Counted from the stretch's first letter, positions 1 to 5,525 are shown. The stretch is DNA of 5,590 nt from Clostridiales bacterium (GCA_012515925.1 JAAYXM010000029.1:1-5590); one strand, 5' to 3'. The notes: a model not told the origin generated them from the letters alone. Translations and numbers: made by a program.

Positions 1-162
1 TCGCTCGTTGTAAGATCGTTATCCATGTCAAGCGTATAAAGCAGCAGGCCTTCGTTTCCGTTCACCGTCAGGCTCGAATCGTATACATAAGGCAACGAGC
101 CTTCGATTTCCGAAGGCGTGCTCCAGTCGCTTCCGTCCCACGCCGAGAAATACAGTTTTCAT
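1..162 (-). pseudogene. 5' part of a repeat/beta-propeller-like protein gene, start codon out of frame
   Basis: From 158 down to the window edge the minus strand is open for 52 codons and reads like real protein: it starts KLYFSAWDGSDWSTP and continues with SLTVNGNEGLLLYTLDMDND. The aromatic W-D-G-x-x-W-S-x-P pattern followed by an S-L-T-V-N-G strand resembles the blades of secreted WD40-like or Kelch-like repeat proteins; this is pattern memory, not a database match. The frame is preceded directly by TGA (161-159) and has no start codon at its head. An ATG at 162 has an excellent Shine-Dalgarno (G6 at 169-174, six bases away) but lies in another frame, which stops after 44 codons at 30-28 and gives an Arg-rich, unconvincing peptide. 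Losing one A from the AAAA run at 156-159 would join the ATG to the good frame (MKLYFSAWDG). No signal peptide is seen. It may be a pseudogene, a deletion joining a start to an inner repeat, or a sequencing or assembly error. Confidence 0.5.
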
Positions 163-183
163 AATTATCCCCCCTCTATATAT

Positions 184-210
184 GGCGAGGAGAGTTAAAC
201 TCAGCCCGCC
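184..210 (-). promoter_or_regulatory. Small hairpin in the leader of the left-edge gene
   Basis: GGCG at 184-187 pairs with CGCC at 207-210, and GAG at 192-194 pairs with CTC at 200-202 around a short loop, with a partly mismatched internal section. The hairpin ends about ten bases before the G6 Shine-Dalgarno on the minus-strand transcript. The core GAGTTAAACTC (192-202) is also a near-perfect DNA palindrome, so it could instead be a protein binding site. No known riboswitch consensus was recognised in the leader. Confidence 0.22.
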
Positions 211-277
211 TATGCGAACATGACTTTCCGGCCTGTATAATATCAGGGCTTTTTATATTCCTAATCCCTATTGATAA

Positions 278-286
278 ATTATAACA
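278..286 (-). promoter_or_regulatory. Extended -10 promoter for the left-edge gene
   Basis: On the minus strand this reads TGTTATAAT, a perfect sigma-A-type -10 hexamer with the TG extension at the correct distance. No convincing -35 is present at 16-18 bases upstream, which an extended -10 can tolerate. A start point near 271 would give a leader of about 110 bases before the ATG at 162. The presence of a good promoter argues that the broken gene at the edge was, or is, expressed. Confidence 0.4.
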
Positions 287-406
287 AAAATTGTTGAAAA
301 CTTCCACAGATTTTTTGGGTAATATCAGAAATCCGTGTCATTTATATGTTTTGCGCTTACCTGCATATCACAAAATCCCATAAATTTCAAGTCTTGTTGT
401 GAGCGT

Positions 407-412
407 GATAAT
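407..412 (+). promoter_or_regulatory. Candidate -10 box of the methyltransferase gene
   Basis: GATAAT matches the TATAAT consensus at five of six positions and lies about 20 bases before the Shine-Dalgarno AGGTGA (433-438), giving a plausible short leader. The best -35 I can pair with it is TTTCAA (385-390, spacer 16), which is weak. The rest of the divergent 281-base gap (163-443) is AT-rich and holds no further gene-like frame. Confidence 0.28.
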
Positions 413-443
413 ATTGTAAAGTATTGAATAAGAGGTGATGTAA

Positions 444-1358
444 ATGAACCAGCAAAGCATGACGGCACTTGTAAGCGCGTTTTCAAGAGCGTATCATTAC
501 AAAAACAACGCTGTCAGAATATTTGACGACAGCGTTGCGGAATTGCTTTTAACCGAACAGGAGTACAAACAAATCGGAGAAAGCATGCTACAGGGTATTC
601 GGTTTTTCAATCCGGAATTTAACGGGAGCGACGCGGACGCATTAAGGTGGATTGTTGACAATCAATTGTCCCCGACGCCTCTGGGAAGAGCGGCGTTTGC
701 CGAGGACGCGCTAAAGAACGCGGTTAATTCCGGGGCGAAACAATACCTTATCTTTGCCGCGGGCTTAGACAGCTTTGCATACAGGCAGCCCGAATGGGCT
801 TCCCGTCTCCGAATTTTTGAGATTGACCATCCTTTGATGAGCGGTGAAAAGCAAAAGCGCGTTGAAAGAATCCGCGAAAAACTGCCCGATAATTTAACGT
901 TTCTGCCTGTTGACCTGACGGCTTCGGAAATTGATGAATATCTGTTATCAACCGGAGTGTTTGACAGATATAAAATATCCTTCTGCAGTTTGCTCGGGAT
1001 TTCGTATTATCTCTCAAAAGAAAACTTCTTAAGGCTTATCAGAGGCATCTCAAATATCGTTTGCGACGGCAGCGCTGTTGTATTCGATTATCCCGACTCT
1101 GACACCTATACCGACAAAGCCGGGGAGCGCGCGAAAAAGCAGGTGACGCTGGCCCGCGGCGCGGGAGAGACTATGCTTGCCGGGTATTCGTATTCCGAAA
1201 TGGAAGCCTTGCTTTCGGATTGCGGCTTTTTGGTTTATGAGCATTTAGAGCCCCGGGATATTACCGAGCGGTTCTTTGCCGGGTATAACCGGGTAAACCC
1301 GCGGCGTAAAATGACGGCATTCGACAATGTGAATTACTGCTTAGCCGTAAAGAAATAA
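444..1358 (+). CDS. Class I SAM-dependent methyltransferase, LCM/Ppm1 family
   Basis: This 304-residue cytosolic protein has the layout of the leucine carboxyl methyltransferase-like family (PF04072 type), which transfers the methyl group of S-adenosylmethionine, usually to a carboxyl or hydroxyl group of a small molecule or peptide. Visible motifs are an N-terminal helix region with SRAYHYKNN (14-22), PLGRAAFAEDAL (79-90), the SAM-binding loop FAAGLDSFAYR (104-114), the acidic EIDHP (126-130) typical of this family, PVDLT (155-159), and GISYYLSKENF (185-195), which corresponds to the family's 'EGvlmYL' element. The C-terminus NYCLAVKK closes the fold, so the protein looks full length. AGGTGA lies five bases before the ATG, which supports this start. 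The gene is monocistronic: divergent from the left-edge gene and followed two bases after the stop by a terminator. The true substrate cannot be read from sequence; bacterial members are often secondary-metabolite O-methyltransferases. Family call sure, function open. Confidence 0.9.
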   Translation: MNQQSMTALVSAFSRAYHYKNNAVRIFDDSVAELLLTEQEYKQIGESMLQGIRFFNPEFNGSDADALRWIVDNQLSPTPLGRAAFAEDALKNAVNSGAKQYLIFAAGLDSFAYRQPEWASRLRIFEIDHPLMSGEKQKRVERIREKLPDNLTFLPVDLTASEIDEYLLSTGVFDRYKISFCSLLGISYYLSKENFLRLIRGISNIVCDGSAVVFDYPDSDTYTDKAGERAKKQVTLARGAGETMLAGYSYSEMEALLSDCGFLVYEHLEPRDITERFFAGYNRVNPRRKMTAFDNVNYCLAVKK

Positions 1359-1360
1359 CC

Positions 1361-1404
1361 AAATGCTCTCCGAAGCGAGTTAAGCCGCTTAAGAGAGCAT
1401 TTTT
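1361..1404 (+). terminator. Rho-independent terminator, probably bidirectional
   Basis: AAATGCTCTC (1361-1370) pairs with GAGAGCATTT (1393-1402), and an upper stem AAGCG/CGCTT (1373-1377 with 1386-1390) extends the hairpin. The run TTTTT (1400-1404) follows on the plus strand, directly after the methyltransferase stop. Read on the minus strand the same stem is followed by an interrupted T-rich tail (TTTGGTTATTTCTTT), and the convergent DUF1254 gene ends only 33 bases away. It therefore probably ends both transcripts. Confidence 0.85.
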
Positions 1405-1437
1405 CGCAGAATTCCGCAATCCCGAATATGCCGTCTG

Positions 1438-2742
1438 TTATACGCGCTTTACTCCGGGAATCACATAATCTCCGTTTAATATACTCGCGTCGGGCTGGTA
1501 TAGTCTTAACATTATATTAAAATCGTCCTTCGGCGCCGGCAGCCAGTTTGATTCATGATTTTCCGGCGGTTTTTCCTGAATATAGATATCAAGCGAGCCG
1601 TCGCTGTTAAATTCAAGCCCCGGCGTGTAGTCCGCAATCGCGTAACGGTTGATTTCATTCGGCACCAGGAAGAAATCCATATCATACATCGTCACCGACC
1701 AGAAGGCGCCTACCGGGGGCAGCTCATCTTCATCAAAATGCAAAACGTAATTATACTGCCCGTTTAACTGATTACCGCTCTCGTCGGTAAATGCCCTCGG
1801 AAAAGTCGATTCCTCATTGACAATCGCGCCGAGCCCGCTGTACGCGGCAATAGCCCGAATGAGGAAACGGTCACCGTAAGTGCCGATGTCGGGGTATATA
1901 ATCCATCCGTTGTTGTATCTCGGGTTTAATTTATCTATACTGTTGACAATTATCTGATACGCGTCTCTTACGGCGCGTTTAAGACCCGCGATTACCGGCG
2001 GCTCCAATTTATCGATGTCGAAGCCGTGAGTAAGGTCTATACCGATATGCTCGAATTGTTTTTCGACCGCGCCGAATTCGGTGGGATTTAGTATCATCAG
2101 GTCCGTCATTGTCTTAAAAAACGCTATGGGACAAAGCTCTTCGGGTTTGTTTTCAAGCAACACTTTATTCGCGGTTTCTATCTTATACGGGCTCTTTCTG
2201 CTGTCAAGCGAGGTCAGCTTAAACTGCTTCAGAATTTTATACGCGGCGTCGAAATCGTCCTCGCCTTTCATCAGGACGCGCCCGACAATCCATACGGTAT
2301 TTGTGGGGGTTATAACCTTTTTTACGTCATAAGGCAGAACACCCTTCCAGTCGGGCCCGACTATGGCAAATTTCCCGGCCTTCGTCCCCGTTGCGCGGCG
2401 CCCTATACAGGAAAAGTTATTTGAATAAGCGTCCACCAATTCCATGACATAATATCTGTCTTTGGTATCCGGTACGTGCAAAACTACCGGTTGTTTGGTT
2501 AGGTCCAGCCACGCGAAGCAATACAGCGTATCCACATTCGGCGAGACCACATCTTTGAACTCCGGCGTAATTATTTTATTAAAAAAAACATTCGACGCGA
2601 TAAGCGGCGGGTCGGTCGGTATATCCGTAACCGTTTGCAGCTGTCTGGTCCTTTCAACCGCGATAAGCGGGTAACCGTATATGAAGGCTTGTACGCCTGT
2701 GCTGTACGCGAGGTCTTCAAGGTAAGAGTATTTTCCGTGCAT
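1438..2742 (-). CDS. DUF1254/DUF1214 domain-containing protein
   Basis: The 434-residue product has the family's two-part architecture. The N-terminal DUF1254 region (about 45-180) contains VSPNVDTLYCFAWLDL (67-82) and RYYVMELVDAYSNNF (96-110). The C-terminal DUF1214 region (about 310-418) contains PVGAFWSVTMYD (343-354), NRYAI (365-369), LDIYIQ (384-389), NWLPAP (399-404) and IMLRLYQP (410-417). The linking GDRFLIRAIAAYSGLGA (290-306) is also conserved. Both halves are complete, so it is full length. The biochemical role of the family is not established; it is expected to be a beta-rich fold. Many Gram-negative members carry a signal peptide, whereas this one starts MHGKYSYLED and looks cytosolic. 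I choose the ATG at 2742 because AGGGG (2752-2756) lies about eight bases upstream; the GTG at 2751 abuts that ribosome binding site and cannot use it. The gene follows the acetyltransferase by 72 bases, behind an inverted repeat that may regulate it separately. Confidence 0.9.
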   Translation of the reverse strand: MHGKYSYLEDLAYSTGVQAFIYGYPLIAVERTRQLQTVTDIPTDPPLIASNVFFNKIITPEFKDVVSPNVDTLYCFAWLDLTKQPVVLHVPDTKDRYYVMELVDAYSNNFSCIGRRATGTKAGKFAIVGPDWKGVLPYDVKKVITPTNTVWIVGRVLMKGEDDFDAAYKILKQFKLTSLDSRKSPYKIETANKVLLENKPEELCPIAFFKTMTDLMILNPTEFGAVEKQFEHIGIDLTHGFDIDKLEPPVIAGLKRAVRDAYQIIVNSIDKLNPRYNNGWIIYPDIGTYGDRFLIRAIAAYSGLGAIVNEESTFPRAFTDESGNQLNGQYNYVLHFDEDELPPVGAFWSVTMYDMDFFLVPNEINRYAIADYTPGLEFNSDGSLDIYIQEKPPENHESNWLPAPKDDFNIMLRLYQPDASILNGDYVIPGVKRV

Positions 2743-2750
2743 AAGAAACA

Positions 2751-2785
2751 CCCCTAAATATAATACGTTACATTATATTCAGGGG
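2751..2785 (-). promoter_or_regulatory. 14-base-arm inverted repeat covering the DUF1254 ribosome binding site
   Basis: CCCCTAAATATAAT (2751-2764) and ATTATATTCAGGGG (2772-2785) are inverted copies with one mismatch around a seven-base spacer. On the minus-strand RNA, CCCCT of the first arm would pair with AGGGG, the Shine-Dalgarno of the DUF1254 gene, and hide it. Both arms also contain TATAAT on opposite strands. It could act as an RNA hairpin blocking translation in read-through transcripts, as a repressor operator over the promoter, or as a weak terminator. No U-run follows, so the terminator reading is the least likely. Confidence 0.7.
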
Positions 2786-2801
2786 CGCTTGCCTGCGTTA
2801 A
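2772..2801 (-). promoter_or_regulatory. Candidate promoter of the DUF1254 gene
   Basis: On the minus strand a perfect TATAAT (2777-2772) lies 18 bases after TTAACG (2801-2796), which matches four of six bases of the -35 consensus. Transcription would start near 2765, inside the spacer of the inverted repeat, so transcripts from here would lack the first arm and leave the ribosome binding site free. The leader would be only about 23 bases. Confidence 0.4.
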
Positions 2802-2814
2802 AACTTATTCGATT

Positions 2815-3327
2815 TTAGTTCTTATCCTTAATTAAGGCATACATTTTCATATCTAAAATCTCGCCGTTTTTTACCGCGTTGCTATACAGCGTGCCCTCAT
2901 ACCGGAAACCCGCCTTTTCAAGAACCCGGCATGAACTCACATTACGCGCGAACGGCTCCGCGAAGATTCTTATGATATCCGAGTTTTCGACCACATATTT
3001 GCACGCCTGCCTGACCGCGCTTGTTGCATATCCGTTTCCCCAGTACGGCTCTCCTATGTAGTATCCCATTTCCGCGGTTCTGTAATGGATATTCCCCCAT
3101 CGGAAAATTCCTATGCTGCCGATAACCTTATCTCTAACCGTTATCGCGAAAGCAAAGGTTTTCGATTTATCGGCTGAAAGCATGGATTTAATGTATTCCT
3201 TCGCGTCCTTTTCCGTATATGGATACGGCAGACCATCGCGCAAATTGTTCAGGATGTTTTTATTGTTCAGAATCCCGGCAAGCCCGGCCTTATCATCTGT
3301 TCTCCATTCTCTGATAACGCAATCCAT
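2815..3327 (-). CDS. GNAT family N-acetyltransferase, RimJ/RimL-like
   Basis: This 170-residue cytosolic enzyme of normal length for the family is expected to move an acetyl group from acetyl-CoA to an amine; its substrate cannot be told from sequence. The order of motifs fits the Acetyltransf_3 (RimJ/RimL) branch: VIREWRTDD (4-12) as strand 1, FAFAITVRDKVIGSIGIF (58-75) as strands 2-3, AEMGYYIGEPYWGNGYAT (85-102) with the acetyl-CoA pyrophosphate loop WGNGYA (96-101), then the family's asparagine and serine in ARNVSSCRVLEKAGFRYEG (127-145), and a closing MKMYALIKDK. I choose the ATG at 3327; a GTG nine bases earlier overlaps the ribosome-binding GGTG (3334-3337) and is an unlikely start. The gene starts 20 bases after the diguanylate cyclase stop, so the two are very probably co-transcribed. 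RimJ/L-like enzymes may modify ribosomal protein N-termini, but many are drug or metabolite acetyltransferases. Confidence 0.9.
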   Translation of the reverse strand: MDCVIREWRTDDKAGLAGILNNKNILNNLRDGLPYPYTEKDAKEYIKSMLSADKSKTFAFAITVRDKVIGSIGIFRWGNIHYRTAEMGYYIGEPYWGNGYATSAVRQACKYVVENSDIIRIFAEPFARNVSSCRVLEKAGFRYEGTLYSNAVKNGEILDMKMYALIKDKN

Positions 3328-3347
3328 AAAAAACACCGCTCGTAAAC

Positions 3348-4562
3348 TTACTTAAATATTTCATCCGAAGCATCGGGTTTGGAAGTCTTTTTAAACTGAT
3401 ACATCCTGGCGTCGGCTTCTTTCAGGATTTTATTGAAATCCGGCTTTTTCCCGCCCCGGAAAATACTGTACCCATAAGAGACGGTCGGCAGCGCGTTTCC
3501 TCTCTCGCGTTCTTTTTTCAGACTGTTTTTCATTAGACTTAGCCGGTATTCAAGCTTTTCTTCATCCGTTTCATCGGAAATAATCATAAACTCATCCCCG
3601 CCGAATCGATAGCAGGTACAGTGTCTGGCAAACGATTTTCTGACGATTTCCGCTATCGTCCTGATAACGGTATCTCCGTAAGCGTGTCCGTATGTGTCAT
3701 TAATGCTTTTGAAATCGTCTATATCAAGAGCGATTACCGAAAACGCCTTTGATATCTGTTTAGCCGCGTTATTAAACGCCGCCCGGGTATAAAGGCCGGT
3801 TAATGTGTCGAAGCTGCTGTGAAAATCGGACATCATGAAATAATACAGCAGCAGGGACAGTGTTACGCAATGCCACGAGGAATAAATTGACGGATTTACA
3901 AGCTGAATGCTTGTGCCCATTATTGTAAAAAGAGACAGCGCTATCATCTTCCGCCTGATCGGATAGTTATATCTTTTGCCTGTTTCCAATGTGCAGATAA
4001 TAAGGATTAAGAAGTTTATGATATAAACCGCGATAAAAATAAAAAAGTAATCTCCTCTTACATACCGATTATCCGCGTCGACATGAAAAATATATCCGAA
4101 CAGCGGCGACAAGACCACAGCGACGATATTTATAAGCGTCGGTATCAGCAAAAGCCTGCGCTTACCGAGAAGCCTGTTATCAAAAATCAGTACTATTACA
4201 AGAGGAATCATCGGGGCAAGCGAGAATCCGATAACATTGCATAGAATATTGACCGCGCGATAATCTGTAAATACCGTACCCGCTTCAGCCAGGATTATTA
4301 TTACGGTAAGGGTTACGCCGATAAAAAACGGGGTTCTGCGGTAGTTTTTCAAAACGGCATTGGAACGCAGAAGCCACAGCATATAAAAAAGCGCGGCAAT
4401 GTCTAAGATATATGTGGAAATATACAAAGCTGTTTCATCCCCCTTGGAAACTTCAATGTCTCTGTTTTTCTTCCGGCTTATTGTATTTGTCAGACCGGCG
4501 GATTGAAATTCCATTATTGATTTCGCTTTGCTATTTATATATTTATTCTGTTTTGCTTTCAT
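3348..4562 (-). CDS. Membrane diguanylate cyclase: 7TM sensor plus GGDEF domain
   Basis: The 404-residue protein is predicted to make cyclic di-GMP from two GTP in response to a signal sensed in the membrane. After a charged N-terminal tail (1-44) come seven hydrophobic segments at about 46-66, 77-97, 104-127, 136-158, 171-192, 205-222 and 228-244. The stretch around HVDADNRYVRGDYF (160-173) resembles the 7TM input module found on some histidine kinases. The GGDEF domain begins DTLTGLYTR (252-260), keeps the metal-binding ALDIDDFKSIND (278-289), the intact active-site GGDEF (321-325) and ADARMYQFKK (383-392), so catalysis is expected. The position where the inhibitory RxxD I-site would sit reads ARHC (312-315), so product feedback at that site seems absent. 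The start is only fairly sure: upstream ATGAGCG is a poor ribosome binding site, and the next in-frame ATG (codon 17) is no better. It leads a probable operon with the acetyltransferase. Confidence 0.92.
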   Translation of the reverse strand: MKAKQNKYINSKAKSIMEFQSAGLTNTISRKKNRDIEVSKGDETALYISTYILDIAALFYMLWLLRSNAVLKNYRRTPFFIGVTLTVIIILAEAGTVFTDYRAVNILCNVIGFSLAPMIPLVIVLIFDNRLLGKRRLLLIPTLINIVAVVLSPLFGYIFHVDADNRYVRGDYFFIFIAVYIINFLILIICTLETGKRYNYPIRRKMIALSLFTIMGTSIQLVNPSIYSSWHCVTLSLLLYYFMMSDFHSSFDTLTGLYTRAAFNNAAKQISKAFSVIALDIDDFKSINDTYGHAYGDTVIRTIAEIVRKSFARHCTCYRFGGDEFMIISDETDEEKLEYRLSLMKNSLKKERERGNALPTVSYGYSIFRGGKKPDFNKILKEADARMYQFKKTSKPDASDEIFK

Positions 4563-4580
4563 TATCGCTCATAATTCTAT

Positions 4581-4642
4581 GTTTGTAAAGGTTTTTTATA
4601 ACTTTTACAAACTGAATTTCATAACTTTTACAAACTGAATTT
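4581..4642. repeat. Three copies of a 13-mer, one inverted and two direct, upstream of the diguanylate cyclase
   Basis: AACTTTTACAAAC occurs at 4600-4612 and 4623-4635, as part of an identical 22-base direct repeat (4598-4619 and 4621-4642) with a 23-base period. A third copy with one change lies on the other strand at 4581-4593 (GTTTGTAAAGGTT), forming a 13-base-arm inverted repeat with the first. The array sits 19-80 bases before the diguanylate cyclase start, the normal place for an operator. Read as TTTGTAAAA, the units match the Bacillus Spo0A box TTTGTCRAA at eight of nine positions, but the differing base is in the core, so I treat this as a hint only. Confidence 0.7.
4595..4600 (-). 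promoter_or_regulatory. Candidate -10 box of the diguanylate cyclase operon
   Basis: The minus strand reads TATAAA, five of six matches to the consensus, about 33 bases before the ATG. No good -35 stands 16-18 bases upstream (best are TATGAA or TTATGA). The box lies in the spacer between two inverted 13-mers, so a factor binding there would be well placed to repress, or, if the weak -35 is meaningful, to activate. Confidence 0.27.
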
Positions 4643-4669
4643 TTAAACTCCGTTTAGTTATTAATCGCA

Positions 4670-4738
4670 GGGCTTCCGACATTGAGGTTTCGGCAATACG
4701 GCCGTTTTAATACCTCATGTCCGGAAGCCCTTATTTTT
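4670..4738 (+). terminator. Long imperfect hairpin with a U-tract on the plus strand
   Basis: GGGCTTCCGACATTGAGGT (4670-4688) pairs with ACCTCATGTCCGGAAGCCC (4712-4730), with one bulged base on each side. An inner stem CGGC/GCCG (4691-4694 with 4701-4704) sits in the loop. TTATTTTT (4731-4738) follows on the plus strand, the form of a rho-independent terminator, yet both flanking genes run on the minus strand. On that strand the stem is preceded by AAAAATAA and followed by no U-run. It may end an unseen plus-strand RNA, act as a poor or processing-type 3' end for the protease gene, or be a dispersed palindromic repeat. Confidence 0.5.
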
Positions 4739-4770
4739 CAGTCTATTCGTCCTTGACCATTATTGCCGGC

Positions 4771-5511
4771 TTATAACAACAGGAATAAATACCCTGTTCC
4801 AACCATAAGTACATTGCTGATACTGTGCATAAACATAGGATATATGACGCTTCGACTGTCCTGGTATGCTTTACCCGCGATGATTCCTTGCAGGAACGCG
4901 TAGAGCAGCTGAGAATAATCGGCCTCAACGGCAAACGGGATTAATGACCATTTCATATGGGCAATCGCGAACAGGAAAGAGGCGATAATCGTCTCAAGCG
5001 AAATGCCCCGCCCGGTTTTTGCGTTTTTACCCGACACATACACGAGGATTGTAATAGGCAGCGCCCGATACAGGAGCTCTTCGGCAGATCCGGTTAAAAA
5101 GAATTGAAAGCATAGCGTTCCGATAATATTGTTTTTATTCAGCGGATAGGAATAGACCGGCAACGCGTTGTTTATCGTCATAAGCACATGTACAACGAGC
5201 GCGATTCCGGCAAAAATAACGGCGTACCAAACAACATATTTGGTCCCGGTTTTTCTGTCGCCGAGTCCTAAACCGAAATCCGCCCCGAGCAGCTTACTTA
5301 GTATATAAATCGTAAACAGCGCGAGAAGCAAAAGGGATATATGGCGGACAAAATTCCAAGCGAAGGCACTATCGGGGTCAATTTTCACGTATGAAAACAT
5401 GTCGGCGGCGGCTCTGGCCGCGATGCCCGCCGCTCTCTGGAAAACCAGAAGCAGCAAAACAAACGCCGCGTATAACAACGCTTTTTTTCGTCCAACTTGT
5501 ATTTTCTCCAT
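4771..5511 (-). CDS. CPBP family intramembrane metalloprotease
   Basis: The 246-residue integral membrane protein belongs to the CPBP/Abi family (PF02517, related to the CAAX prenyl protease Rce1), whose members cleave or process peptides within the membrane with a metal-bound water. All three family motifs are present: EELLYR with Glu144, Glu145 and Arg149; FAIAH with Phe181 and His185; and HSISN with His229 and Asn233. Hydrophobic segments lie at about 11-32, 54-74, 91-111, 128-140, 148-160, 173-186, 202-213 and 223-245. The start is well supported by a G7 tract (5519-5525) seven bases before the ATG. Bacterial members serve in bacteriocin self-immunity, peptide maturation or stress responses; no bacteriocin or prenylation gene is visible beside it, so the role is open. 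It is separated from the diguanylate cyclase by 208 bases and is probably a separate transcription unit. Confidence 0.9.
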   Translation of the reverse strand: MEKIQVGRKKALLYAAFVLLLLVFQRAAGIAARAAADMFSYVKIDPDSAFAWNFVRHISLLLLALFTIYILSKLLGADFGLGLGDRKTGTKYVVWYAVIFAGIALVVHVLMTINNALPVYSYPLNKNNIIGTLCFQFFLTGSAEELLYRALPITILVYVSGKNAKTGRGISLETIIASFLFAIAHMKWSLIPFAVEADYSQLLYAFLQGIIAGKAYQDSRSVIYPMFMHSISNVLMVGTGYLFLLL

Positions 5512-5518
5512 ATTTATG

Positions 5519-5525
5519 CCCCCCC
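5519..5525 (-). promoter_or_regulatory. G7 ribosome binding site of the protease gene
   Basis: Seven consecutive G on the minus strand, followed by seven bases and then ATG at 5511, form an unusually pure-G Shine-Dalgarno. A G6 tract plays the same role at 169-174. Homopolymers of this length are prone to slippage, although a change of one base here would only alter spacing. Confidence 0.7.

Noticed and set aside
31..162. The 44-codon frame starting at the ATG at 162 as a real small protein
   Set aside because: It has an excellent Shine-Dalgarno, but the peptide is Arg-rich and patternless while the neighbouring frame of the same DNA is clearly protein-like; I take the ATG as belonging to the broken gene.
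236..241. A perfect TATAAT on the plus strand
   Set aside because: No -35 lies at a proper distance, and it is about 200 bases from the methyltransferase start, with a better placed -10 nearer; possible but not supported.
163..300. A c-di-GMP (GEMM) or other known riboswitch in the leader regions
   Set aside because: I looked for the GEMM core and other common aptamer cores here and in 4563-4770 and could not match any; a covariance search would be needed to exclude them fully.
438..443. An ATG-TAA start-stop pair immediately before the methyltransferase ATG
   Set aside because: It lies in frame and is eye-catching as a possible ribosome-holding element, but the Shine-Dalgarno abuts that ATG and is spaced for the next one, so it is most likely chance.
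748..1244. Two open minus-strand frames (89 and 64 codons) inside the methyltransferase gene
   Set aside because: They lie fully within a strongly supported gene, have no ribosome binding site and encode no family-like protein; they are shadows.
1555..2674. Three plus-strand frames of 70-83 codons inside the DUF1254 gene
   Set aside because: They are antisense shadows of a gene whose whole length matches its family, and their peptides show no recognisable motifs.
2879..3355. Two plus-strand frames opposite the acetyltransferase
   Set aside because: They are antisense to a well-supported GNAT enzyme and lack start signals.
4598..4642. The 22-base direct repeats as the start of a CRISPR array
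   Set aside because: There are only two copies with a single base between them and no spacers.
4743..4934. A 63-codon minus-strand frame overlapping the end of the protease gene
   Set aside because: It overlaps the conserved third motif of the protease in another frame and has no ribosome binding site; its Cys-rich peptide resembles no family.
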